DNA of 64,000 nt, taken from the NCBI GenBank assembly GCA_030386875.1, contig CM059562.1, positions 60,696,201 through 60,760,200 on the forward strand. Direction: 5' to 3'. The notes under the pieces are model-generated. The model searched no databases, was not told the DNA's origin, and saw only the letters and a program-made list of their open reading frames with translations. The translations under genes were made by a program, and so were the position numbers. Shown piece by piece: positions 33,796 to 44,760 of the stretch (the stretch's first letter is position 1; each line of letters opens with the position of its first letter). Origin of the DNA: Morinoia aosen. Taxonomy: Eukaryota; Arthropoda; Malacostraca; Amphipoda; Talitridae.

Positions 33796-36180
33796 AGAAG
33801 ATAGTGCAGTTCCGAGTCCTTTGACCTGAAGAACCGCGGACCACTTCAATCCAACCGAAATGACGTCCGCGGAGAAAGAAGATCTTTATGAAAGATCCGA
33901 GCAATATAGTGACGCAGTCATTTAAGTGCACGTGTAATATTGTAGAAGAGTTCAACGTTACTACGATCATCGGATCACCGGTGGGTTGAATGTATTAATG
34001 CTTGTTGATAATATAGCGCAAATTTGGTGCAGTAGTTCAATATTTAAGTGAAACATTCTGTACTCTATTTGTACGTCAGCTGAGGTAGGGTTCCGAGTGG
34101 AATTAATCAGTGATGACAAAATTCAAGATTTGTGGATAATATCTATTGCCGTTATGGCTATGTACAAATTTTAACTATCCTTGAATCGTGAACGTTGTCT
34201 TCCCCCAGTATTGAATAGGGAAATCCAATTTTATTCACAAAATTTTCACAAATCCCTGTTCAGATCAACATAGAAAGCGCCAGCCTACCGATGGTCATCT
34301 GTTCAATGCTGGAGTAGGAGCCTGAGCAGTAGGAGCTTGAGATATTGCATTGCATCCAACAGTTGATGTTCAGTGCGACCTTCCGAAGGCAGATCAGCAA
34401 AATCAAAATTAGCGATATATCAAGATGAACACAACTCATCAGTGACTCGTCGATTTTGACCCTTGAGATGTAATCACGGTAGAGGAAACAAGGTAGAGTC
34501 ATTTCACTGCGGGAAAATACACCTCCTCTTGTACGGATAGCCAATAAAACGACTTCATTTCAAACAAACCTTACGACGTCACCATTGCAACATGTAAGGT
34601 CAATAGCGGTGCCAGATTTGGAGCTAGCAGTGTTGTCAGATACAAAATGAGCGCTGCTACTCGTTCGTTGGCATGACTTAAGCATTGCCACACGGTCGAC
34701 GAAAAAAGACTGGTGTGGCCCTACCTCGTTTCTTTTACCGTGGATTTAGTGCTTGGCTTCGCTTTACGGGTTTGTAAAAAGAGTTAGCTTTTAAACGCTA
34801 GATGGGCCACGGGTCTCCACCAGATCTCCCCTTTCAAACGAATCTCCCGAGCCATACTGTATAGTGTCGACCGGGGGGAAAAATGATTTTTTTTAATGAT
34901 CTCGGTTTTTTTCTTTTTTTTTCTATTGAAATTTACCCTTAAAGACCACTCATCATCGAAAACCGCTGCAAAGTTGTCCACTCGATAAATGGACCAATGA
35001 ACAACAACAACAACAATTCGAACAACAATTCTAATTATACAAGTCATTCGACTCGGAATATCTATCACTGGTTGTTACCTGTTGCATCACTTAGAACTTG
35101 CTGTACGACTGTAATTAATTTCACGTACATGAGCTCTGTTTTTTTAATTACAATATTTCGTGTGAGTCAAATAATTCTTCTCTCCTTCAAACACCCTGCT
35201 TCACAACGGGCAGTGTAACAATTATTCACTTCTGCCAAATAGGTAGCCGTCTTAAAATGAACAAACCACCAAGTTACTTGTATTCCAAAGATTAACAGTC
35301 AACCTAATGGCTTAATTATTGACAGCCAACATTGCGCAAACGAAAGATGGTCTTATGAAGTCCACGGTGCTCATTCCCAAGTTCGGTGCAGGGGAGCAGG
35401 CAGGTATTTTACCAAGGTGAGATATCATTCAAGCGAAGATTTGCACAGTGCCTCTACAGGGTCCAAATCTTCGGTGAGCCCTGTGGTGAGAAACAGCGTT
35501 CTGAAATAGAGTGTTAGTTCCTGTCTCTTCAAGGTTTCTTTCTTTCCTAGCAAAGACTTTTTTAATACATCATAATAGCTTTAATTGTTCTTCTTTGGCC
35601 TAGATGAGTAAGAAACTAATTTTTTAATGCCCTCAAATATTTACTCACCTGTTATCACGCTCCGTTGACATACTACTCATATGGATGTTTAGTGAGATTA
35701 TAGATTATATAACACAATACAGCATGAATAATATTACTACTAATATAATAAGTAGTAAATAAGTGGCAGTGAATGAAACTCTTATTTCTCTGCTACTTTT
35801 ATACCTGGGGGTGACTGGTGTCTTTTGCATGAATTTTGTTAGAAATCTTAGAATGTCCATATGCACTCTGCTTGTTAAATGCAGCCATATTTTATTATAT
35901 CAAAGGTTAATAAACCCTATCACCTCAAGTTGTCGTATGATCAAAACTGATCAATATTATTGCCAGAATGTCGAAGAGAACAGATTTATTATCGGGCATT
36001 GACTTGCTCCCTGATTAATATTCTCATGTTTGTTAGTGCACACTCTACAATATCTGCATTCACATTTCTTATATTTAAATATTGTATAATAGTCTCCATC
36101 AGTATAGGCCCGGCATTAAAATTGTACAAGATTTAATCTAAGCCCACCGTTACTTAAGTATATATAGTACCATTCCCAAC
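33796..36180. other. Unassigned ~2.4 kb
   Basis: AT-rich, with an (AAC)n microsatellite at about 34998-35016, a T-rich run at 34885-34925, and a 10-bp perfect hairpin (CGAAGATTTG and CAAATCTTCG) at about 35438-35482. No gene was recognised. Confidence 0.3.
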
Positions 36181-36204
36181 CGGGATGTGACAGCAAGTCT
36201 GAAA

Positions 36205-36270
36205 TGACCCTTACCCACTGACTAAGGTCACATTGTAGGGTCATATCCTCATTAGGTCATGTTCAGGTCA
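36205..36270 (+). promoter_or_regulatory. Cluster of AGGTCA-type nuclear-receptor half-sites
   Basis: Five half-sites lie within 66 bp: TGACCC (36205-36210, reverse), AAGGTCA (36224-36230), AGGGTCA (36237-36243), AGGTCA (36254-36259) and AGGTCA (36265-36270). The last two form a direct repeat with a 5-base spacer (DR5). Nuclear receptors bind such half-sites. Whether this cluster is functional or a chance or repeat-derived run is not known. Confidence 0.35.
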
Positions 36271-36310
36271 CATTTAATTTGCGCATCGTCATGCATTCTC
36301 CAATAAAGAT

Positions 36311-36499
36311 AAGAGGTAGTAGATGTGATACCATACGTCTTGACTATAGCCTCTCAAACTGTTCAAACTAAGCGTAAACGTATTCCAGATGTGAAACGTC
36401 GCCCCCATGAGTTGCAGCGCAGGCGTCGTGGAGCACTGAGTGCCCTGCAGAAGGTCAGTTTACTCCTGGAAATGTCCTCGTTACATTTCAAATGGATCT
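36311..36499 (+). CDS. Possible exon with basic, NLS-like peptide
   Basis: I do not recognise this product. An open frame without a start codon runs from about 36314 to a TAG at 36497-36499. Its middle (36352-36453) reads TKRKRIPDVKRRPHELQRRR, then GALSALQK, a strongly basic stretch resembling a bipartite nuclear localisation signal. An AG at 36348-36349 and CAGAAG followed by GTCAGT at 36454 could be the acceptor and donor of a 104-bp exon. It is GC-richer than its surroundings. It could join the frame at 37507-37752, but the phase was not tested. Confidence 0.25.
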
Positions 36500-36679
36500 A
36501 GGGTGCATGTGAGGGAAACGTGAGTCACGGGACAATTCGTGCAAGTTATTGCTATTGTTAGGAACGTACGGCACAGGTGTAGAGTTACGTGATGACAGAT
36601 AAATGTGAAGGGGGGTGAAAATGTACGACGGAAACAACTTTTTATTCAAATATCTACAACTAAGAATGACCGTCGTGTA

Positions 36680-36890
36680 TTTATACACTATGATTCACAA
36701 AAACTCGAACCGTGTATTTATTTTTCCGTAACAGTAATACCATCATAATCACTAATACCTTTTCTATGGATTAATTTTGAAGAATAATTTTGCTACAAAT
36801 TAAATGCCTATGGTATTCTAATGATAGTATTACTGATACAGGAAAATAAATACTCGGTTCGGGTTTTTATGGGACATACTGTGCACTCGA
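36680..36890. repeat. Imperfect palindrome, ~210 bp
   Basis: Left arm ACTCGAACCGTGTATTTATT with TAACAGTAATACCATCAT is mirrored by the right arm, which in reverse complement reads CCGAACCGAGTATTTATTTT with ATCAGTAATACTATCAT. Pairing extends inward to AATACC and GGTATT around a ~50-bp centre. This is a MITE-like foldback sequence with no identified family. Confidence 0.7.
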
Positions 36891-36994
36891 GTCCGTATCG
36901 TGGATACAGAGTTCGGTGGGGTATTGCATATTACAATATGCAGTATACTGTATTACAATCTAATACTGACTGTCATGTGTTTATTTGTTTGGTG

Positions 36995-37215
36995 TCTGCT
37001 TCTCCATCTCTCTGTGACGCTCATGAGGATGCTTAATGATCGTATCTGTGATACGAGTTTCATCTGTGCACAAGTACAAAAATATTTTTATTGTGGGCAC
37101 TATTTGGATGTATATCTTTGTTTGTCATTCACATTTGGAAGGAAATTGTAAGGAAAATATAGAATCCCGCCATTTTAAACTGGCGTGTACACTGCATAGT
37201 ATGGTTAGAAGTGTC
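36995..37215 (+). repeat. Dispersed repeat B, copy B2
   Basis: It carries GCTTAATGATCGTATCTGTG, ATACGAGTTTCATCTGTGCA and CAAGTACAAAAATATTTTTA, then GAATCCCGCCATTTTAAACT with GGCGTGTACACTGCATAGTA, in the order seen in B1 and B4. Confidence 0.65.
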
Positions 37216-37506
37216 ACATGAGAAGTGAGAGTCATCTGAATTTCTATTATTTTGATCAAGACAACATTTTGTCTTTGTGGTCAGAATATAATAGTAAAGC
37301 TGCAAGGCTGAAAAATATTCTTGGACGCCCGTTCCTCAGTGATTCTAAAACGTCATAAAACTCTTGAACGGTGCTTCATAATATTTATAGAACATAGCAC
37401 TAGAGATATTTGAAGTAACTATTTAGCGAATGCCAGCTCTTTTCGTTTGCACATCCCTCAGTGCACACTGAATTAGTGCTGTGCAAGTATTGGTTTGATA
37501 ACAAGT

Positions 37507-37752
37507 CAGTGAACTGCACCTGCGGGAGTGTTTGTTGATAGGTTCAAGGATGTAGAAGTTTACGCTCAAAATACAGCGAGGGTTTCCCCTCAGCAGCTTT
37601 ATTTCCAACGTATGCCAAGGAGTTCGTTTGGAGAGTATCGGCTCGTACGGGCAGAGACTTCGTCCGCAGATGAGTTAGACTTAGATGAGGAGTCATTTCA
37701 GACACAATACCTGCATCCGGTTTTACTCGAGAACTTAGATGTTTGCTCGTAA
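37507..37752 (+). CDS. Possible terminal exon, acidic C-terminus-like frame
   Basis: I do not recognise the product. The frame is open from an upstream TGA near 37509 to the TAA at 37750-37752, with no ATG at its start, so it would be an exon rather than a whole gene. The translation begins VFVDRFKDVEVYAQNTARV and goes on through SPQQLYFQRMPRSSFGEYRL to an acidic segment (SSADELDLDEESF) and ends LLENLDVCS. Balanced composition and acidic clustering look more protein-like than most frames here, but the length (~75 codons) is within chance. A TAG at about 37540 or CAG sites upstream could be acceptors. Confidence 0.25.
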
Positions 37753-37759
37753 CTCACAG

Positions 37760-38640
37760 AAATGTTTAGTCAGTCATTGACAATGTTCGTCGCTTTATGT
37801 ATTGGAGAAAAATAGCTTAATAATTAGAAACCTTTAATTTGTGATTTTAAAAAATAGGTTAGAATGAACTGAGGAAACATTTGTAGGACGAAGAATGGCA
37901 TTTATTGGGCATCGTGAGCCAAATGTCGCCTTCTAAATAGTGCCGGTCAGAACCACCGAATAGTTAGAATGGAATTGAATTAATTGCACGTATTTAAAGC
38001 ATTAACTGATATCTTAGTAAGGCGATACTTTAAGGCTTGTGAAAGGAATCGTTAAGAACAACCAGAAATTTATAATCTCACAGTTTGTAAGCAGCCATTC
38101 CTGTTATTGTTATTAAATGTCTTTTTTTTTTGAGGGAATATATGCTCTCAAAATAGAAATATTTATAGCCTGCTATAACATAGGATGACCGAACAATTCA
38201 TAATTGGGGAGTGTAATGAGAATTGTAATCTGTTTATGGTCTTCTATGTAAGAAAAAGTGATGAAAAATCTACAATGCTAGCTCCTGATAGCAGTCCGGA
38301 CGATTGGGTCCTGCAATACGCTCGACGCAACGCTGACGTATGCATTGTGGTTGCTCTGCGATTGTGGCGCGAGGTGCAAGGAAAACGGCAACTTGCAGTC
38401 CTTTCCAACATGAACGAACAGTCCGATAATTGGCTATCTTTGCAATTTAGGACATAATGTTTCAGAAATATGTGAAAATTTGTCATGGAAAATTAGCCTT
38501 TCCCTCAAATAAAAATTTTGGAAATTTAAACATTCTAAAATAGAATGTTTGTACATAAACTGCAAATTACTTGCATTCATACAACAATGACTTACGTAGG
38601 AAAAGGACAAAGCTACGCGTACAATAAAAGACTAAATATT
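37760..38640. other. Unassigned; 90-codon frame at 38185-38457
   Basis: A plus-strand frame at 38185-38457 has a GC-richer second half (about 38280-38410) and no known motif. The remainder is AT-rich with nothing I can name. Confidence 0.25.
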
Positions 38641-38654
38641 CTTTATTTTTGAAC

Positions 38655-38765
38655 ATTGCTAGAGATCGAACCTTTCATTATGCCTCAGAGATGAGCAGAG
38701 CGCTAGCCTCGCACCTTCGCTACCTGCGGTGGGTGCGTGGCACAGCCGCGTTTGCAGGCGCCGGA
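38655..38765 (-). repeat. tRNA-like sequence (possible SINE head or tRNA relic)
   Basis: Read on the minus strand, GGCTAGCGCTCTGCTCA resembles an A box and D-arm, and ~30 bases later AAGGTTCGATCTC is a good B box. CTAGC after the B box can pair with GCTAG before the A box. Only one copy is in the window, so SINE and decayed tRNA gene cannot be separated. A folded, functional tRNA is unlikely because the anticodon arm is not clear. Confidence 0.35.
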
Positions 38766-38786
38766 ATTGCCCTGTCTAGAACCTGA

Positions 38787-39345
38787 CACTGGTACCATTA
38801 TGTTACACTAGTGCCGTTATGTTACACTGGTGCCGTTACGTTACACTGGTGCCATTATGTTACAATGGTGCCATTATGATACAGTGGTGCCGTTATGTTA
38901 CACTGGTGCCGTTATGTTACACTGGTGCCATTATGTTACAATGGTGCCATTATGCTACAGTGGTGCCGTTATGTTACACTGGTGCCGTTATGTTACACTA
39001 GTGCCATTATGTTACACTGATGCCATTATGTTACAGTGGTGCCGTTATGTTACACTGATGCCATTATGTTACACTGGTGCCGTTATGTTACACTGGTGCC
39101 GTTATGTTACACTGGTGCCATTATGTTACACTGATGCCATTATGTTACACTGGTGCCGTTATGTTGCACTGGTGCCATTATGTTACACTGATGCCATTAT
39201 GTTACACTGGTGCCGTTATGTTACACTGGGGCCGTTATGTTACACTGGTGCCGTTATTTTACACTGGTGCCGTTATGTTACAGTGGTGCCATTATGTTAC
39301 ACTGACACTATTATATCCTTCTGGTACCATTGTATTACACTGGTA
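38787..39345. repeat. 19-bp minisatellite (~29 units)
   Basis: Tandem units of TGCCGTTATGTTACACTGG with CCATT/CCGTT and ACAATGG/ACAGTGG variants. Several forward frames stay open across it (up to 176 codons) and give periodic peptides, as expected of a stop-free repeat. After 39345 the array decays, and at about 39430-39540 related segments appear on the opposite strand (TGTAATGGTGCC, CACTGGCACCATTA). Confidence 0.95.
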
Positions 39346-39544
39346 CCATTAAATATGTAATGACACCAAAGTAAAATAATAGTACCCGAATCATATCATA
39401 GTATCAGTGTAATGTAATGTTGCCAGAGTATGTAGTGTAATGGTGCCTGGTTAATATTACCCTGGCATCACTGCACTACATACACTGGCACCATTACATT
39501 ACACTGGAACCGTTTCATTACACTGGCACCATTATATTCTACAC

Positions 39545-39964
39545 CGAACTGCGCAGTCCAACATCCTACAGCGCGTTTCCTGGGACAACTAGCGCCGAAT
39601 GGTTGATTGGACAACTAGCGTGAGCTGTCGTGCGGGCAACCAATTAAGTTTCCTGGCTCTCCATCAACTCCAAAACACGCTGGCAGGTGTAGGGACCCCC
39701 AATGTCGGGTAGAGATTCCAAATGTTAGAATTTTTATAACACCAGGGTGATTAAAAAACCTGGATTCTGATATTTGTCAAACACAGTTAAATAATTGGCT
39801 GAATTATTCACTCTTGCTCATAAGAGTCGCGTGACTTATAATTGGCTTTCTACGGGGTTCGTGTCGATAACACCGATTCTTCATATTTCGTTGAAATAAC
39901 TTCCCTAGTTAGTCACTGACGTAATTACTGACCGGCAACAGGTTACTCGATACTCTCACTTCTT
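39545..39964. other. Unassigned; short duplication
   Basis: GACAACTAGCG occurs twice, 26 bp apart, at about 39583 and 39609. Nothing else was recognised. Confidence 0.3.
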
Positions 39965-40411
39965 TTGATAGATAATACGGATATAACTAGAAATGATAAG
40001 TTGAGAAATATGAGGAATACATTTTTCCGCAATATTTTTAAAAACTTTGGAATGAACTCAACCCCCACCTTCTGCCCAAACCCTTCCCCCGTAAGGAGCT
40101 CCCTTCCTCAGCTCGAACTTCAAGTCATGCTCCTTCGCCTCGGTTGTCAAATCAAAACACGTTGCGCCGACGCACTGAACAGCTGGAGAAGAATTTCTCC
40201 TACTCTACGCCTCACAGTCCAATCGATCCGTTTTGTCGAAAGCGAATTTTTTCAATTGATGAGCACAAGCTGGTCTTCACTCAGTTGTTATGCTACCAAA
40301 AATGATAGAGTTTGCATAGGAGAAATGATTCATTTGAGTAGGGCTGCAGTGGACTCACACTTATTGCTGGATATTGAAAAAATTGTTCAGACCTACGAAA
40401 GTAATCGTTGA
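39965..40411 (+). CDS. Unrecognised 148-codon open frame
   Basis: This is the longest non-repetitive frame outside the LINE. I do not recognise it. The translation shows no signal peptide, membrane segment, zinc-binding pattern or known motif. It begins polar and basic (MIDNTDITRNDKLRNMRN), has a Pro/Ser-rich patch around residues 30-50 and a mixed C-terminal half. In AT-rich DNA about one frame of this length by chance in a window this size would not be surprising, so it is listed as a candidate only. Confidence 0.2.
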   Translation: MIDNTDITRNDKLRNMRNTFFRNIFKNFGMNSTPTFCPNPSPVRSSLPQLELQVMLLRLGCQIKTRCADALNSWRRISPTLRLTVQSIRFVESEFFQLMSTSWSSLSCYATKNDRVCIGEMIHLSRAAVDSHLLLDIEKIVQTYESNR

Positions 40412-41235
40412 TTGTTCTTGTTGAACTCGTGATGTGCTCAATTGGTGTAGGAAAAAGACCATGTATGTCAAATTAAGATACTCAAGAAGTTGTTTTATTT
40501 CACTGTTACGAACTAAAGAAAATTTGACTATATTTTTTGGCTCATATGAATATTTTATTTGATAAAAATATTCTGAAATTGTGAATAGTGATAGTCAACG
40601 CATACATGCACATGACTCAATTTATTTTTGATTATGTAGTGAATATCTTCTACTTGGTTTGGCTATGTTCAAAACATACGCACATACGTTTATATATATA
40701 TATATGTATTTATTTTTATTACATGTATGTGTGCGTGTTCTTCTTTGCCGCTAGCATTTTATTCGCTACCAATGTGCACGGGAGCAGACAGCACATCAGC
40801 ACATAAGAACATGTATGAATTTCAATTCATTAACTGAGGTGAGATACACGGGGGCAAAATACTCAACTCAAATTTCATTCAATTTCAACCTGAAACGTTA
40901 AAATTAAAAAAAGATTAATTGGCAGACACCTTCATCAAGTACACGTAAAGATTCAGGCTGTGATAACTGGTGAGCTTTCCGCGTTACGGAAATCCCTTCA
41001 GTGACCACTGATGGATTATGAAGCAGTCAAAGTGAGAACCTTTGTTTGCCCTGGAAACCCTGTACACGTGTCACTGTGTCCTGCCAGTTCTCACGCTTGT
41101 TTCAAAAATTTTCCACAATGATCGAGCAATGGCCAGAACAAATATTGTACTCTATATATGTTTGTTCCAATCAAAATTAGAATCACTGCCCTAGTCTTTA
41201 ACCATCTTTAGAACAGTGTTCTGTTTAGGTGTTCT
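40412..41235. other. Unassigned AT-rich stretch with short (TA)n
   Basis: A short (TA)n tract lies at about 40690-40705. Just before the LINE fragment, GTGTTCTGTTTAG is repeated in tandem at about 41215-41245. No gene was recognised. Confidence 0.3.
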
Positions 41236-41663
41236 GTTTAGTTGCCCAACTTTGCGTTTTTTATAAGTTATTCAACAATAGAAGACACTGGTTGTTCCAT
41301 ATGCTTCCCCCACGGGCCGAGCGGATTCGGGCTACCCGTGCTGCTGCTGCTCATAGTTTTGAGCTGAAGGAAGTTAGATGTAGGACTTCGCAGTATAGGC
41401 GTTGCTTTGTCCCTTGTTCCGTTGCCCGCTGGAACTCCCTTCCCTCTGCCGTGTTTGATTCGGGTTCGTTGGGTGGTTTCAAGGGTGCTGTTAACTCCTG
41501 GTTGTTGCGTGGTTGATTTCTCCTTCTCCTTCTCCTGCTTTCTTCCTTTAGTTTTTTTCTTTGTTTTTGTTTCACTGTTCGTGGAGTTGATGCTGGCGGG
41601 GTTTCCTATGTGGAATCTATGGATCCACGATCCGTCCCGTTGGGGTTGCTTGCTTTGCTTGAT

Positions 41664-41699
<36 letters not shown>

Positions 41700-41700
41700 G
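41229..41700 (+). mobile_element. LINE 3' end fragment with (TAA)n tail
   Basis: The frame at 41229-41516 (95 codons) is the far C-terminus of a non-LTR retrotransposon ORF2, recognised by RRCFVPCSVARWNSLPSAVF and FKGAVNSWLL. It is followed by a TC-rich 3' UTR of ~150 bp and a (TAA)n tail of 11-12 units at about 41665-41699. A triplet TAA tail is typical of I-clade elements, but Jockey/CR1-group relatives are possible. The copy is very strongly 5' truncated, with no reverse transcriptase core. No target-site duplication was found. It is a different LINE family from the one at 20176-22477, which has a different 3' end. Confidence 0.8.
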
Positions 41701-42178
41701 GTATGGGTACTTTCATAGCCATACAGTCATAAAATTATGCTTCTAGGCTTTATTCTGGTGATTTCAAGAATTGTGATCTGCCAAGAATTTTAACTTCTGC
41801 CCCCAACTCCGCAACTAACTACATACTTCGTCACAGTGAATTCACTACGACGCCCCTTCAGAGGTTCCAATCCTTTCTAAAACGAGTCTGCACTGTACGG
41901 CGCTGATTGAAATATCACACACAAGAGTTGAAGCTTCACGTCAGTATTTATTATTGAGTAGGAAACTGGAAAAATGAGAAGGTAAGTCCTTTCAGTCATC
42001 AACTTTTCAGCTCAGAAGAAAGGACTAAGGTTCAACCTAGTCACGCGTGCGCCGAAGCTCATTTTGTCAAATGATCTCAGTGTAATGCCAATATCACGGT
42101 GATACCAATATCTGCAATTGGTTCTTTTCCATAACTTTTCTTTTTAGAATAGTTCATTTTAAGTATGACAATTATTTC
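41701..42178. other. Unassigned AT-rich stretch
   Basis: No gene or repeat was recognised between the LINE tail and the mariner element. Confidence 0.3.
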
Positions 42179-42904
42179 TATCCCATTGGTGCAAAAGTAA
42201 TGTCCGATTCAAAGGTCTTGGGCAAAAATGAATAAGCCAATGATTATGGAAGTATTTATTCATTAACATACTCTCCATTGCTTTCAATTACCTCATTCCA
42301 CATTTCAAGAAGCATATAAATGCCCCGCTTGCGAAATTTTGTAAGCTTAAAATAAAAATATAAATACATTTTTTCAGTCTCTTCTCTTGTTGTTAACTAA
42401 AATGGTTCTGTCGTCCTCGGAACAAATGGAAATCAGAACCAGGTTGTATGGGCCAAGTGCAACCGTCCTGCAATTTCCGAAGTGGTAACAGGAGGATTCT
42501 CGGACACAAGAACATTCAACTGATGAGACTGAAGTGTTCTTGGAGGACCTTTCTTTGGCTTAGTTTTTAAAGCGAAATCACCATTTCGAAAACGAGAAAA
42601 CAATCTCTTGCAACTTTTCCAATCATTGCATCATCCCATAAGAGTTCTGACTTGATTTTGCTGCAACACATGCATTTATCACTTTATGAAACTTATATAA
42701 TAGAATATTTCTCATGTGATATTTAAATGGGACAAGTTTGGATTCCAATACTTATAAAAAATAGGACCATAACAGTGAAAATCAGGAAGAAAATCGTTTA
42801 GTTTAGCCAGAGAAAAATTACACTTATACGGAATATAAATATTTGACATTCATTTTTTAATCTCCGTTCGGAAATCTGACATTTCTTTTATAACCAAACG
42901 AATA
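42179..42904 (-). mobile_element. mariner-type transposon, internally deleted
   Basis: The element body is 42181-42902 (722 bp) between TA dinucleotides at 42179-42180 and 42903-42904. The left end TTGGTGCAAAAGTAATGTCC is a typical mariner terminus; the right end in reverse complement (TTTGGTTATAAAAGAAATGT) is a diverged match. On the minus strand at about 42410-42640 the helix-turn-helix region of a mariner transposase is readable: SCKRLFSRFRNGDFAL, then KTKPKKGPP, then TSEIAGRLHLAHTT. At about 42240-42350 the extreme C-terminus follows: KFRKRGIYMLLEMWNEVIES. The DDD catalytic core between them is missing. In-frame stops also occur. It is a dead deletion derivative. Confidence 0.85.
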
Positions 42905-44694
42905 CAATAACGTTGCAGTCAGTTTCGTTCAGACTTTTTATTGCAAGATATTTTAGGATTGAGAAAATAATTTCACAAAACTGGAGGCAGCGAATCAACT
43001 GATGAGAAGGCATAATTGCGCTGACCTGAGGATAATTGGTAGCGTGAGGCCGGTTTATCCCGTGATTGTGGCGAGTCTTCAGCTTAACTCACTTCTTTCT
43101 CGGCTTTTTTCATCCTCAAAAAGCCAGGAGTGCACAAGGAGTTCTTATTTATCTTATTTTTGTTCGAGGATCAAAGGGAAACATTGAGTAGACGCGCCTT
43201 GGGGTTGTTGGGTACACGCATAAAGATTTTTTAAAGAACTAGGCTTTTCATTGGGCTGTAATTTACCTAAATGGAAAATTAGCCGCCTCAACTGAGAGTT
43301 TCTGTAATATTAGTAGGAGTACGGAGATATTAGGAGCCCAATTCGCGTCAGACGGGAACATGACAGCGAAGGACACATTCAAACGTAGAGTAAAACTTAT
43401 TCAATAGAACATCGCAGGTAATTAGGACATTCATTTAGTTGCATTAAAAATATCGCAATCACTTTATTCTTCTCCTCGACGCGACTTATCAAAGAGTACC
43501 AGTAATGACGCATTATTTAACTTAATGAAATTATTTAATTTTGTTGCATCTTTAACGGCTAATATGATTAAACAAAATACTGGCATAATTTTAAAATTAC
43601 CATCTTTTGCTCTTGTTTAGAATGGAGTAGAGTTCTGCTGTCCATTATAATAGCTTGATGTGAGCGAGCTAAAGAACTGCGATTACACTGACGTATGTCA
43701 GGGTTAAAGACCATAAGGCTGTACGAAAGCTGCTCCATAAGAAAACGTTACGGAAATCTAAAACGTCTTCACATTTTCCACAACATTATGAACATGAGCA
43801 GAACTTTAGGAGCGAAACCACTTACAAGAGTTTCACGCTCTCAGTACCGTATGTTATGCTCGTATCATAGTCACTACTCTTCTTATGTATAAGGAAACTA
43901 TGACAGCATGTTCATACTTTGAACTCTTAATTAATGTCGTGATGAACATTATTTCTGTTCACCTGGGCATTTGCTTCACCCACTACACGTGCAGAATGAG
44001 CAGAAGTAAAAACCTAGAAATGGTGTGAGAAACGATAGCTTGGTTGAAATCGTTGTGATCGTCTTGCGTTTGCCGCCTACACAATCTCACAGACAAATTG
44101 CTGATGTGTTGCGGCATGGTATACTGGCTACCGGTAGTATAGAAAAGGCCACGCACTGCTTCCCTTCAGATTATTTTACTATTATCTGAAACGTTTGAGG
44201 AGAGACTGCGAGACTGCTCCTCATGTAATACGAACTACATGTAGTTGCTTCACCTATGTTCGAGATCGTGGTTTTTCTGGCTTAATCAACATACAAAGCT
44301 TTTCCTCACAAATTCTATGTTAAGCTAATCTTTCCTAACTTATTATTTCCTAGCCTAACCTATCCAAACGTAACCTAAATTAACCGTCAACTTTTTGCTC
44401 ATCGAACACGAAGTGACAAGGCTGTTAAATTATGGTGGAACAATTCTATTGCCTGGTGATTTTCAAATTAACTAGGAAAAATACTCGGTGCAACGCATTA
44501 TATCTAACTGATAAACGAGAAGTTTGAAAAATATTCGGTAATGCAGGTTAATCATATGATCAGATCGGTGATAATATAAAACAACATCATTCTTGGATTC
44601 CAGAGAGTAAGATAAGTGCAATCATGTCACAATTATTTTCTCAGTAAATCTGTTATGCACACCAAACAAATATATCTTATGTAATAATAGCCTG
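42905..44694. other. Unassigned ~1.8 kb
   Basis: AT-rich. A CCTAACCTATCC-like run lies at about 44330-44395; such degenerate TTAGG-type tracts are common in insect DNA and are not telomere. No gene was recognised. Confidence 0.3.
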
Positions 44695-44760
44695 GCTTTA
44701 AATAGAACCTCATGCTTGTGACCACGTGAAACTCGTATCACAGATACACTCATTTACAGC
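44695..44760 (-). repeat. Dispersed repeat B, partial copy B3
   Basis: GTGAAACTCGTATCACAGAT and CACTCATTTAC match the first block of repeat B. The copy stops exactly where the foldback arm begins, so the foldback element may have inserted in it. Confidence 0.55.

Noticed and set aside
38830-39360. Frames of 176 and 91 codons with periodic Tyr/Cys/Trp peptides
   Set aside because: Explained by the 19-bp minisatellite, which has no stops in these phases.
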